A stretch of DNA of 64,000 nucleotides from Lantana camara (Eukaryota > Streptophyta > Magnoliopsida > Lamiales > Verbenaceae): positions 96,152,001 through 96,216,000 of the forward strand of contig CM074856.1 in NCBI GenBank assembly GCA_037501455.1, in the 5' to 3' direction. Shown here piece by piece: positions 23,473 through 34,371 of this stretch; position 1 is the first letter of the stretch; each line of letters begins with the position of its first letter. The notes beneath the pieces were generated by a model that saw only the letters and a program-made list of their open reading frames with translations, did no database searches and had not been told where the DNA came from. The position numbers were made by a program, and so were the translations under genes.

Positions 23473-23830
23473 AATAGGAAATGAGAACTAATTAAGTACA
23501 TGTATTTGATTTTGAGAAAGACTAGTACTTACATAATTGTGAAAATTGAACATTCATTGAACAGTGAATTATTATTCAATTCCATGAAATTAGTATTCCC
23601 TACTTCTCATTGTTGTTGGTTAAGATTTAGTTAATTTGCTTAGTTCTTGCATGCTAGTATAGAAACCCCCTTGAATGATTGATTCGGCCTATCTATTAAT
23701 GAAAATATGACGTGATTGGTTGGTTTACTCCGTCCCTGTGGGATCCACACCTACGTACTACAAATATCATGTGTACAGTTGCACTACTACATAGGATTTT
23801 AATTAAAACTTTCGAGAAAACCGCGAATAA
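23473..23830. other. Intergenic, nothing recognised
   Basis: AT-rich sequence between the MITE and the pararetrovirus fragment. No gene is supported. Confidence 0.45.
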
Positions 23831-24661
23831 TATATAGATGATATTAAAGTGTTTTCAAAATATATAGAAACTCATTTTAAACATCTTGATATATTCAAGA
23901 AAATTGTTATTCAAAATGGTTTTGTTATATCTAAACTAAACATGCTACTTTTTCAAACAAAAGTTAGATTTCTTGGTCATAATATTGAAAAAGGAAAAAT
24001 TAATCCTATTAATAGAAGTATGGAATTTGCTTCAAAATTCCCTGACCAAATTATTGATAAAACTCAACTTCAGAGATTTTTAGAAAGCTTAAATTATATT
24101 TCACTTTATTATAAAAATCTAGCTGAAGGTAAGTCTATTTTATATGATAGATGTACCAAAAAAATCCCAAACCTTGGTCAGAGAGTCATACCCCGGCAGT
24201 TAAAAAAATAAAAAATAAGATAGTAAGCCTACGTTGCTTAATATTAGCTAACCCTAATTGGGAGAGGGTTATTGAAACTAATGTTTCAAATATAGGATTT
24301 GGAGGTTAAACAAATATCTCCTACTGATAAGAAAGAATATCTTGTTAGATTTCATTCTGGGAAATGGAATAGTAGCCAAAATAATTATGCTACAATATCA
24401 AAAAAAATATTGGCTATACAAAAATGTGTTCTAAAGTTTCAAAATGATTTCATAATCAAAAGTTTATCATAAAACTTACTGTCAAGCAACCAAGGATATG
24501 TTTAATAAAGATTTAAAAAAAAATGTTTCTAAGCAAATATTAGCTAAATGACAGGCTCAATTAGCCTCATTTGATTTTGAAATTATTTATAAAAAAGGAA
24601 CTGATAATAATCTTCTTGATTTTCTAACTAGAAAATATTTACAGGATGGCCAATGATGGAG
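23831..24661 (+). pseudogene. Endogenous caulimovirid RT/RNase H remnant, part 1
   Basis: The fragment enters at the reverse-transcriptase catalytic box (YIDD, 23831-23842) and continues through the RT thumb region in one open frame (23849-24211). It then runs into a frameshifted RNase H region (about 24240-24655) that ends in a FLTRK-like tail. The spacing and composition match the polymerase of plant pararetroviruses (Caulimoviridae) and differ from the gypsy pol copies elsewhere in the window. Everything upstream of the catalytic box is missing. In-frame stops, a frameshift and a changed tryptophan codon (TGA near 24549) make it an inactive endogenous copy. It is cut at 24661 by an LTR element and resumes after 37705. 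Confidence 0.85.
24657..24661 (+). repeat. Target site duplication TGGAG (left)
   Basis: It matches 37701-37705 exactly and defines the 24662-37700 insertion. Confidence 0.95.
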
Positions 24662-26702
24662 TGTAGCACCCCGTACGTGGGACACCACATCCCCCGCACT
24701 AAGACCCCAACCCGAATACGAAATGGATAGTCCATACTCAAGTCCAAGTCATAACGGGAGACCAACTGTAGCACCCGGAGCGCGGGCCACCACATCCCCC
24801 GCACCTAAACCCGAACCCGCATATGAAATGGGAAGTTCATACACGAGCTCAAGTCTAAGCGAACGGGGAGACCACACACTCGCTAGGCTAGGCGGAGCTA
24901 AAACATACTCAGAGTACGCAACAAATAGATAATTAGCGGAAGCAAAGGAGTTCTAGTAATATAAAATTCCAAAATTAAAATATACATCAAATGATCAAAT
25001 ACGTGTAGCCATAACAATTCATATTTCCAACACAAAATTCATAACATGATCAATTCATTAAATACAAGACAAAAATGAATGCAATGCACCTAGAACGACC
25101 TACACACAAAAGTGAGACTCGAACGACCCACTTCTCCGCCTAGCTCGTGCTCAAAAGACCTGCAACTAAAAGTGGTAAAAGAGAGGTGTCAGTCATATCT
25201 CGACTGAGTGAGGGGGTTAACCCACACCCACACACTATACATATAAAGCAAAACACGTAAAAGATAAGGTTATGGACCGGGAATAGGTTTTGCATACCAA
25301 AACATTTCGTAAAACATTACATATCATATACATGTACATTACATTATTAAAGACTCTATTCCCGTTCCATAATCCAACCATTTCATTAAGCTCGGCGAGT
25401 ACGAGCATCCACCACTACTTCTCATTACATTACATTATAAAACAGAAATCACATTCAATCCCCTTCTTCAGTGATGGAAGGGTCGGCCAACCCTTTCCAT
25501 CCATTACGTTAAGTATGGGTCGTGAGTTTCATGACACTCACGCCCGAGGATTCCATTCCCCACCAAACCTCCTAGTGGGTTCCGGGTTGATCCTATGTAA
25601 GTGGAGACTACGCTCAGGCTTAACCCGACTGCCCGCTGCCATACGGGGCGTCCTGACTCGCAGGCTCCGGGGCCCAACATTACCATTACATTACATTATC
25701 ATTACATTCTCGCTCATTACAAATCATTAACATTACGAACATTAGCATTAAACTTTCATTAAAACAATGAGCTCATATATGCTCGTAGATATAACCCTTT
25801 CAAAAGCTTATAAGAGCATACCTTACCTTGCAACTCAGCTTATGCTATAGAGGTACCTCTCCGTGCCATCCTAATCCGTAGCTAGCATGAAGACACACGG
25901 TTTGGAGCATATCCTCATTGCAAAACATTTTCAAGCTTACATACGCTCGTATATATAGTTCGAAAACTTTTAATCATGACAAAGTCATAAAAATATCGTA
26001 TAAGCACATATCTATTAGGTAAATATAATAGTGTATTCGCATGCGGGCTTGAAATCGAGCACATAGGGGTCTTAGGTCGCTTAACTAAAAAGAAAAGAAC
26101 CTAAACCTCACCTTTGAACAAAAGTGTAGTGTAGTGCGAGAAAACAACCCCGAACAACTTAAACTTCGGGTATGACTCCTCCCAGAAGCACCCCTGAGAC
26201 AAACAAAAACATGTACCATATAGACGCACGGCGATGCAAATGGATGCTGTGAATGCAATAAAATATCAAATGAACACTTAAACGTTTACAACTTTCATTT
26301 CACGTTCTTCCCTTGTCAATATCATAGCATAAATTTCATATCGATATCATAACACATTGCTTATTTATTAATCAATATCATAGGATAAGCTTAGAGTCAA
26401 AAGAATCCACTTATAGTTCAAAAGAATGCAAGAAAGGTACCATTTAAAACGTTCAAATTCGTATCACGTAAAATTCATATCAAATGAATCCATAAAATTA
26501 ATTTAAGACATTTAACATATCATTTCACATGTTTTCATATCATATAAGTCATAAACAATTAAAAGAAGACATTTAAAGAGCATGGAATTAAATACGAAAA
26601 TCATGTACGCGATATTGAATTATTCAAGGTCAAAACATATATAAACTCTATAAAACCATTTCCATAATTAAAATCGAAATATATAATATACATTATATTA
26701 TA

Positions 26703-27124
26703 GGGCGAATTACATTTAGGTCCCCTGCGGTTTGCCCTAATTACAAATCAATCCCTCTTGTTTCAAAATTTACATATTAGTCCCTAAAAACACTATTTCA
26801 ATTGAGATCCCTAGATGCCGTTAGGGTTCCGTTAATTTTGACAGGACTACATTGTTGATGTGATTTAGTTAAGGGGTCGTTTTATAAGAAAATTCATAGT
26901 TCAGGGAGATTTAGTTAAGGGGTCGTTTTATAAGAAAATTCATAGTTCAGGGACTTTTTTGTAATATTTTTCGAAAATTTAAATGTCAAAATTAACGGAA
27001 CCCTAACGGCTTCTAGGGACCTCAATTGAAACAGTGTTTTTAGTGACTAATATGTACTTTTTGAAATAAGAGGGACTGATTTGTAATTAGGGCAAACCTC
27101 AGGGGACCTAAATGTAATTCGCCC
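26703..27124. mobile_element. TIR MITE inserted in the 3' LTR
   Basis: The TIRs begin GGGCGAATTACATTTAGGTC and are near-perfect for about 150 bp at each side. A 45-bp unit starting gatttagttaaggggtcg is tandemly repeated inside (26862-26906 and 26908-26952). The partner LTR lacks it at the equivalent place, so it inserted after the retrotransposon. The flanks are AT-rich and the target duplication is ambiguous. Confidence 0.85.
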
Positions 27125-27215
27125 TTATATTATATATACAACATATACTACAACATAAATATATATATTTACTCACGTATAAACACACACATGCACAATC
27201 ATGCATTATAATTAC

Positions 27216-27248
<33 letters not shown>

Positions 27249-27330
27249 TGCACACACATACACATGCACACATTCTAGCTTTATATATATATATATATAT
27301 ATATATGTCAAGTATAACACACACACACAC
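27125..27330. repeat. (TA)n / (CA)n microsatellites
   Basis: Alternating TA and CA repeats follow the MITE. They give spurious short ORFs with YIYIYI and VCVCVC runs. Confidence 0.95.
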
Positions 27331-27372
27331 ACCACAATTCATGCATTCAACAAATTAAAAAAGGCAACAGCA

Positions 27373-27477
27373 GGTCCCCGCCCAAGGAAAAATTCACACA
27401 AACATGCAGAATATCTTCTGCATAAAAGTCCCCGGCTGGGGACGTTTCCCCTTGTAAATTCTCCCCGCCCAGGGAGA
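27373..27477. repeat. Palindrome cluster, GTCCCC arms (LTR 24662-28340)
   Basis: Members: ggtccccgcccaagga (27373-27388), gtccccggctggggac (27428-27443) and tctccccgcccagggaga (27460-27477). The arm type matches the cluster in the partner LTR (36461-36507). Confidence 0.8.
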
Positions 27478-28340
27478 CACTTGCAGCAGCAACAAACAAC
27501 AGTCATCTCCAAGGAAACATAGCAGCAACAGGGGAAGTGAAAAGGAGCAACAAACATGTACAAAAACAGTAGCAAAACAATGCAATTCCAGCCACAAAAC
27601 AACATAGCAGCTGACAGCAACAAGGCAACACTTAACTCAACATTTTCATGCTTTCAAGCTTGTAAATCCCCTGTTTTAGACCATTAACAAGAGCAGCACG
27701 TAGGGCAGCAAAGGAAGCATGTTTACAGCAGAAAAATCCATGCAAAACAGGCCCTAAATTCATGTAAATCAGCCACTTAAGCACATGCCTCAAACCGTGA
27801 AGGAAAAGGTTTCAATGGTGTACAAGTTTTCATGGTTTTCTTGCAAGAACTAAGAGCATTAATGGCAAACCTTAATATACTTAACTACCATCAAATAGGA
27901 GCAAAGATTAGCAATAAATGAGGCATATAGATCATCATATAAGTCACCCAACTCAAAGAGAACAAGGGATGATCATATCCTCGAACTTTCACTAAGTGTC
28001 AAATAGGTCCAAAGCCTAATTTCAATTAAGTCCTAAAACATTTAAATAAAATACAATCATGTCCAGTTATCATGTAATTCAATTAAATTCACATAATTCA
28101 AATTCTTATCACCGAATTCATATTAAAACCTTTACGGTCATATAATTCACGTAATAATTTAAACAAGTTAGGCAATTTAAATAATTTAAATCATGTAAAT
28201 CACTTAAATAGAAATTAAAATAAGTTAGAAGGTACTTAAATAATTTAAAGAGGCATATAAATAAGTTGAAAGACACTTATTGCGTAAATTAAACTCACAC
28301 GTGGCTCAAACCTACACGTACGAATGAACTGGGTGTCACA

Positions 28341-28640
28341 ATCTGCCCCCTCCCCCCTAAAAGAACCTGGCCCCCAGGTTCTACTGCTCGAGTATCAAGC
28401 TCGAACAACTTTTCGTATTTCCCATGTTCGAGGTTCATGACGTCCCGATAAGGATTAACCCGGTAAGGTCTTTAAGCACAAGGGGTTTGCTCGTTTTCCT
28501 TGAAGTCTTGGTGTAGTACTCCATCACGAACTTGATTCGGGGTAAGAGCAGCTCGAAATGTCTCGCACGGTAGGAGGGTCTAAAGATTGATTCATCACCC
28601 ACCATTTGATTAATCTCAATCTAACCCAAGAGCTTGAAGA
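28341..28640 (-). pseudogene. Polypurine tract and remnant of pol C-terminus
   Basis: The C-rich tract at 28345-28358 is a polypurine tract on the minus strand. The next bases (aagaacctggccccCAGGttc) resemble the end of pol at 52984-53010. The similarity fades within about 200 bp and no integrase domain remains. Confidence 0.6.
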
Positions 28641-29979
28641 TACACAAGTAGCGGAGTTACAGAACTCGCACCACTCGCACCTTGTTCTCAAGAGATTCTC
28701 CAAATAGAGCTACTCCACGTTTCGTTGTTCGCCTCAGAAGCCCATTGAAAACACGACCCTCATCTTCTGCGTAAACTCATACGCACGTACACTCGGAGTT
28801 GTCTCTTGAGACAACTCAACACTCAACAAACATTGAAAACATACAACAAACATGAGCTAAATAAGAAGTTAAAATGCTTGATGCTCATGCCATGAATGGA
28901 ATGTGTACCATTCACTGTTATTTCGAAGTTCTTGACATTGAGATGCTTATGTGAAGAACCAAGGTTGATGTTGCAAAGCTTGTAACCCTAGATTCTTGAC
29001 TTAAGACTTCCTTGATGAATCACCCGTCCGATCATCACTCTCTTCGTCCAACTTCAATTCTTTGTTACTACATTAGCCCCTAATAACTCCCTTTTGTCTC
29101 ATTAGTACTCCTTTGTATAAGTGCGGGATTAAATTTGAATCATCCCTTCTCGGAGTTATCTTCTAAGCTTTGATTGAATTTCATCCTTCCAACAACATGG
29201 GACCGAAAATTATATAGAATCCTTGGAGTCTCATTTTATAGCACCACCACTTTCGTTTCCTTCCATTTATCCGTTTGAACCATGGATTCTTCACCTTCAC
29301 TTCTTAGGGTTGAAGTCTAGCACATATCCTTGGACTCCAATTCGAATTTCTACCTCAACTCCTTCTTGAATATTCTCTAATTAGAGACTTGGTCTTAGTT
29401 CTCCCTTCACAGAATTATCTTCTACTTCACCCGGGGCTTGAACCTTTTCGAAACTCGATCCTCAAAGTTAGTAATGAAAAACTTGGTTACTTCTCATTCT
29501 TTCGATATCTCCGTGATCTCCCTTTGTCCTAACTCCTCATGGCCAATATGTTTCCTTTTTCTCCTATTTTCGGATATATTCAAGAAGAATTTCCATCAAC
29601 GGAGAGCACTCTCTTCGTTTAAAATTCTTAGAATCGCCACTAAAAAAATTCGTCTCAATCTCCTTTCCAACACAATTTGGATTCTCTTATCACGATTCTT
29701 CTTTCTTGGAAGTTGCTTCTCTAAGAAAATACAAAGACTCCCAAAAGTTTCTATACCAAGGCTACCATTCCCATTTCCTGAATTACGTATTCGAACCGAG
29801 ATTAATTCTCTTATCGAAGTAGGTAGAGCAGCTAGCTATCAACTAAACACTAGTTTGTGCATGTCGGGTTAAGATTGTGAATGTTATGCATCACGTTGTC
29901 GTCAATAAAGCAACAAGCAACAAATTCACTCAAGGCACATATTATATTCAATCATAAGAATTATCTAACATGGCAAGAA
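28641..29979. other. Internal region of the 13-kb element, no recognised domain
   Basis: Internal retrotransposon sequence without an identifiable domain on either strand. A 144-codon plus-strand ORF (29438-29872) has no recognisable motif and runs against the element's sense, so I do not call it. Confidence 0.45.
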
Positions 29980-32900
29980 TATAACATCCCGCTCGTCTGG
30001 CCGTACAGGTACGTCGTAACGAGAGTGTTATTTGTGCTTTTAAATTTATTTAAGTATGCGATTATACGTTTATTCAGTTAATTATGTAATTATTTGAATA
30101 ATTATGTGACTTAAATGTTGAGTTTTAAAATGAATTTGAATGTTTATGCCCTATTTGCTTCCTTTTTGATTCGTTTAAACTCGTTTTCATTTTCGATTTT
30201 TGTGAATATATGATATGCATGAATTATATGTATTATGAATGTGTTTACGGCACCGTTCATGTTTTAGAGTTCGTTTGATACGGTTTTCGAACCGTTATAT
30301 TTGTTAGGGACACGAGGGCCTAACTCGTTTTAGCGCACCTTGTGTTCTGGAAGGCATAACTTGAGCTCGGGAATTTGGATTTGAATTCCGGAAGAAGCGT
30401 CGGACTCATAATGAAGATTGAAAGCTAGAGAACCTAGCCCTATATTTTTCTAAGCCCGTTTGAACCCCCGAAACTTATCCGAACCGTGACCTTTTCGCGT
30501 GACTGCTACCCTTTATGGTTTTTTCCATAACTAATTCATTTCTTAACCTTTTAACCTTAAATTTGAGCCTAAATGACCCTAACTTAATCCCCTTTCATCC
30601 CTTAAACCCACATTTTCGTTCAGCTAAGGAGAGGGGAGAGAAAGCAGCAGCAAATCGTGACTAAGGGGAGAAAAGAGAGAAGAGAGCAGGCACTATCCAT
30701 CAAGTCCGATTTCTTGCTCGTTCGACCTCTAATCCTCGTCAAATTCGAGAGGTAAGTATGTTTTTGTGTTCTCCATCTTCCTATCTTTCTTTTAGCCCCA
30801 TTTGGTTGATTTTCATGGAGATTCAAGCATGATATATTGATGAACATGAATAGTTGGGGCATTTGCATTTTTGGATGAATTCTTGCAATTCTTTGATCCA
30901 TTTCTTGACTTCAAGCTATGTATATCATCCTTAGACCTTCCTTTATGTAATTATGGGCATGAATTTCGTGGGAACTTGCTGCATATCAAACCACCATTGT
31001 TGGATTTTCTTGAAACTTGAAGAATATGAACTCATATGCATCTCCTTGTTTCCTTGATTTGTTTTTGGTTGTTTGTTGTGTTTTGTGGACGTATTTTGCT
31101 GCGTTTATCTTGAGTTTTTGTTACCCTATCGTGCTGCTATTGTTGTTGGGCTTGGGGACGAGATAACAGGGGCTGGAGACGCCTTTTTCACGACTGCTGC
31201 GACCGCGACAAGGTAATTTTTTGTCGCGGCCGTGGCCTGTTTTGGGGCTGACTTCGAGTTGGAGTAGCTTCACACATTGGTGGAGGTGTTGGTCACAGGC
31301 ACGACCAGATTTGGCCTGTTTTTAGTCGCAACCGTGACCACTTTTTGGTGTTGTTTCGAGGTGCAACAGCAGGTTGAGCTTTGTTCCGTGTTCTCTTTTG
31401 TTTCGTTCGTGTTTTGCTTGATCCTCTTGCTTCTTTCCCACCTCTTATGCATGGTTAACTTTCTATACATGTTATATTATGAATTTATTTTGTGAATTCG
31501 ATGCTTTTATACAAGATATATGATTGAATATGCTATATATGCTCACTTGAATATGTGCATGACTTCTTACCTTAATTGTTTGCCTTGCATGCAATCTCCT
31601 TGCTCTTTTTATGAAGTGTATGTGCTGTTAACATATTATATGACATGTTATGTGTGTTGCATGGAATTTATAAACGTGTTTAATGTGAAATATGTGAGTT
31701 ATGATTCAATATGATTTAATATGGCTTCACGTGAACTAAATGCTATTTTGTTGCATTCCTTACACATCATTTGCATTCATATGTATACGTCGAGCGTCTA
31801 AGTGTTTCATATTGAGTCTAAGTTTTTCTTTCGTTCTTTGTTTTGTCTTTAGGTTCGTTCCGAGGGTGACAAGGTGGTCTCTTAGGCGTTCATTTGCCCT
31901 TTTGTTCTGTTACGTCGACAAGGTGAGGTTTTCTTTCCTTTAGTTAATATGACCTACAACCCTCCATATGTTTTAAGCCCGCATACCACTTACGTATATA
32001 TATATATATATGTATTTAGATACGTGTTTGGTATGTATTTTGTAGGAATTGACCCGTTTATTATGAAGCATTTGAAAAATACTTTTATGTATACGTAAAT
32101 TATATTTTCGTTTATTTTGTTTTGAAAAAAGGGTTGGTGTGCATGTTGTGAATTAGCGAGTTATGACTTTGAAATATAATTCGGATTTTGAAAATTATGA
32201 ACTATGATTTATGATGTATAAACTGGGCCCTGGAGATTTTTGCAAAGGAGACTCGGGATGGTGTGGGCCGTCGGGTAGTCCCCAGCATTGTCTCCACACT
32301 TAAGGATCAACGGGAACCCACTAGGAGGTTAGTGGGGGATGGAGTCCTCAGGCGTGAGCGTCATGAAACTCACGACCCATACTGTATGAACGATGGTTAG
32401 GGGAGTATACACCCTTCCATCACCCGGAGAAGAGGTATATGTGTTTGACTTTATTTTGTTTGAATTATGATTTGATTATGAACAGAGTTAGGTTGGTCAG
32501 AGACTCGTACTCACAGGGTTGTATGAATATGATTATGAACTTGATTCGTGAAATGGGAGTGGACTTCTAAATATTAAAATTAGTTGATTTTGGCCTTCGG
32601 TATTAACCTCCCCTTTTTCTTTATATATACCTAGTATCACGTGTTAAAATGTTTTAGCTTGCAAAAACCACGCCCCGGTTCATGAATTTTCTTACTTTGA
32701 ATATGTTGTGCTCTTATGTATACGTACGGGTGTGTGTGTTAGCCCCCTCACCAGTCGTTAGGACTGACCCCTCTTCGTTGTTTCTTTTCCCCCTTGTCTC
32801 TTTGTGAGTTTTCAGGTACTCGGTGGAGGTTCGGGTTAGGCAGCGGTTGTTTTGAAGTCTTTGGGTCTGTGGTCGAGTCTCATGCATTTCTTTAGTTTAT

Positions 32901-33217
32901 TTTGTATTTCCAAGCTTTTGAATTCTTGTATAAGTTATGATTTGAATTTGAGTATGCTTGTATAAATTATTCGGCCCGGGGTGGGCATAATATAAATATC
33001 CTGTTTTATTTGTTGAGAATGTATGGATCCTGGTGCTTCCGCGTTTGTTTTTGTTATCCTTGCGCACTCTGTATTAGGGTCTAGACCGCCTAACCTAGGT
33101 GTGATTTTGTTTGTCACCCGTTCGCTGTAGCTTGGTGTGTGTGCGGAGTTCCCATTTCGTTATACGTGTCGGGCTATGGTGCGGGGGATGTGGTACCCTT
33201 CGCTTCGGGGTGCTACA
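29980..33217 (+). mobile_element. Solo LTR (plus) nested in the 13-kb element
   Basis: It starts TATAACATCCCGCTCGTCTG, where related LTRs start TGTAACATCCCG, and ends with GCGGGGGATGTGG then GGGGTGCTACA, so it is complete from U3 to U5. No PBS or internal region follows; gag-derived minus-strand sequence resumes at once. The flanks AAGAA/ATAAA are only a weak target duplication. Splice-like sites: donor GAGAG/GTAAGTAT at 30751/30752, acceptor TCTTTAG ending 31852, mini-exon 31853-31922, donor GTGAGG at 31923, acceptor TTTTCAG ending 32815. ORFs inside are not supported as genes. Confidence 0.8.
31222..31340. repeat. Palindrome cluster, degenerate GGTCGC arms (LTR 29980-33217)
   Basis: Members: tgtcgcggccgtggcc (about 31222-31237), ggtcacaggcacgacc (31291-31306) and agtcgcaaccgtgacc (31324-31339). 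These look like decayed versions of the GGTCGC type in the first 4 kb of the window. Confidence 0.7.
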
Positions 33218-34371
33218 ATAAATGCACGTGCTATGAATGCAAGTACCTCTTTCTTTACCCTTACGTTCGAGTTGAGCCTCCCTTTTGAGTCTTTGATCAC
33301 CGTCTTCTTTGCTTATTAGCTCTTGATCGCTCACACTCAGAAATCTTGTGCTCGAAGAACCTTAACCAAAACATCTCTTCAACCGGTCCCAACACCCATC
33401 ATAAGTATGGTTGGTACCCCCACAATATGCAAATGGTTGAAACACTCTTTCCGATTGTGGAGGTTTTATGGTCTTAACCTTTCATTGCCATTCCATAACT
33501 CGAGCTCTACGTTCCGAGGGCCTTTCCCCCTTTTCCTTTTCTTGCTCCCATCCGGCCGAAAGATTTTATTATTCCAGTTTAAGCTCGACTCCATACTAGT
33601 TCCCAGTTTGAGCCTCACTTCCTTGCTCTTTTCTTTCAACCTTCTTAACTCAACTTTGAGAGCCTCCCGAGTCGCCTCAGCCCGTGCATTAGGCTTGATC
33701 CCGGATATCTCATCTTGGAGATCATTTCCAATTTTCTCCATGAACCTAGCCAACCGTCCAAACTCATTCGATTGCCCTTGGTTAGGGTGAGGACATGCTT
33801 GGATCTTGTGATCAGGAGCACCGCACTTGTAACATGTTCTCAACCTCTTTCTACAAGTCTCGTACGTATGGTTTGGTCCCTTGCAATGAGTTCATGAGCC
33901 TTGTTCCTCGAAATGTGATGTGTATGGTGGGGGCAAAAGTTCATTCCCAATAAAGCGAGCCGTCTTGACCCGCATCTTGGTAGATTGGTTAACAATGCGG
34001 TTGCTTGAGGGCTTTAAGGAACCTTCAACTTAGGGGCCATGGGCGTTGAGGTGAATAGTTACTTGTCTTCTTTATCCGAGTGATCTATGGAGTAAGAGAT
34101 CAACCTACAATGCACAAATTGGACAAAATATAATGCGTGCGGTTAGTGAGTGAGTATAACACGTAAATAAGGCAACAAGTGCACATATAAGATGCAATGA
34201 CAACATTTATAAATTGAAAACAACAATTAAGCACATAGAACATAAGATTTCACATATCTTAATGCAATGCACACATTAACGCATTGTTCCTAAGCCGTAC
34301 GACCTATACTTGACACAACACGACACTAGAACTCCGGTTTTACAACCTAGAGCTCGGATACCATTTAAGGA
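33218..34371 (-). pseudogene. gag remnant with zinc knuckles, and PBS, of the 13-kb element
   Basis: The minus-strand ORF 33843-33466 begins with a CCHC knuckle (CYKCGAPDHKIQAC). A second, broken knuckle lies just upstream (about 33850-33900). Downstream comes a charged helical stretch and a KKRKRGKG cluster. The usual 250-300-residue gag body before the knuckles is absent, so this is an internally deleted gag. The PBS TGGTATCCGAGCTC (34363-34350, minus strand) differs by one base from the initiator-Met tRNA site TGGTATCAGAGCTC at 63882. Confidence 0.7.

Larger units (their letters stand above)
24662..28340 (-). repeat. 3' LTR of the 13-kb element
   Basis: It shares with the partner LTR at 34372-37700 the termini, the CTCCGGGGCCC block (about 25663), the GTGAGG donor (reverse complement at about 26107), the second acceptor and AGCTAGGC block (about 25135-25165), and the palindrome type. 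It is 3679 bp long, about 350 bp longer than its partner; a 422-bp MITE (26703-27124) accounts for the difference. The region that should carry the first donor appears altered. Confidence 0.85.

Noticed and set aside
27108..27335. Minus-strand ORF with YIYIYI and CVCVC runs
   Set aside because: It is a product of TA/CA microsatellites.
29438..29872. 144-codon plus-strand ORF as a gene
   Set aside because: It has no recognisable domain, lies antisense in a degenerate retrotransposon interior, and its composition looks non-coding.
33137..33319. ORFs overlapping LTR ends (also near 8630 and 63756)
   Set aside because: They are frames across LTR termini or antisense to pol, with no domain support.
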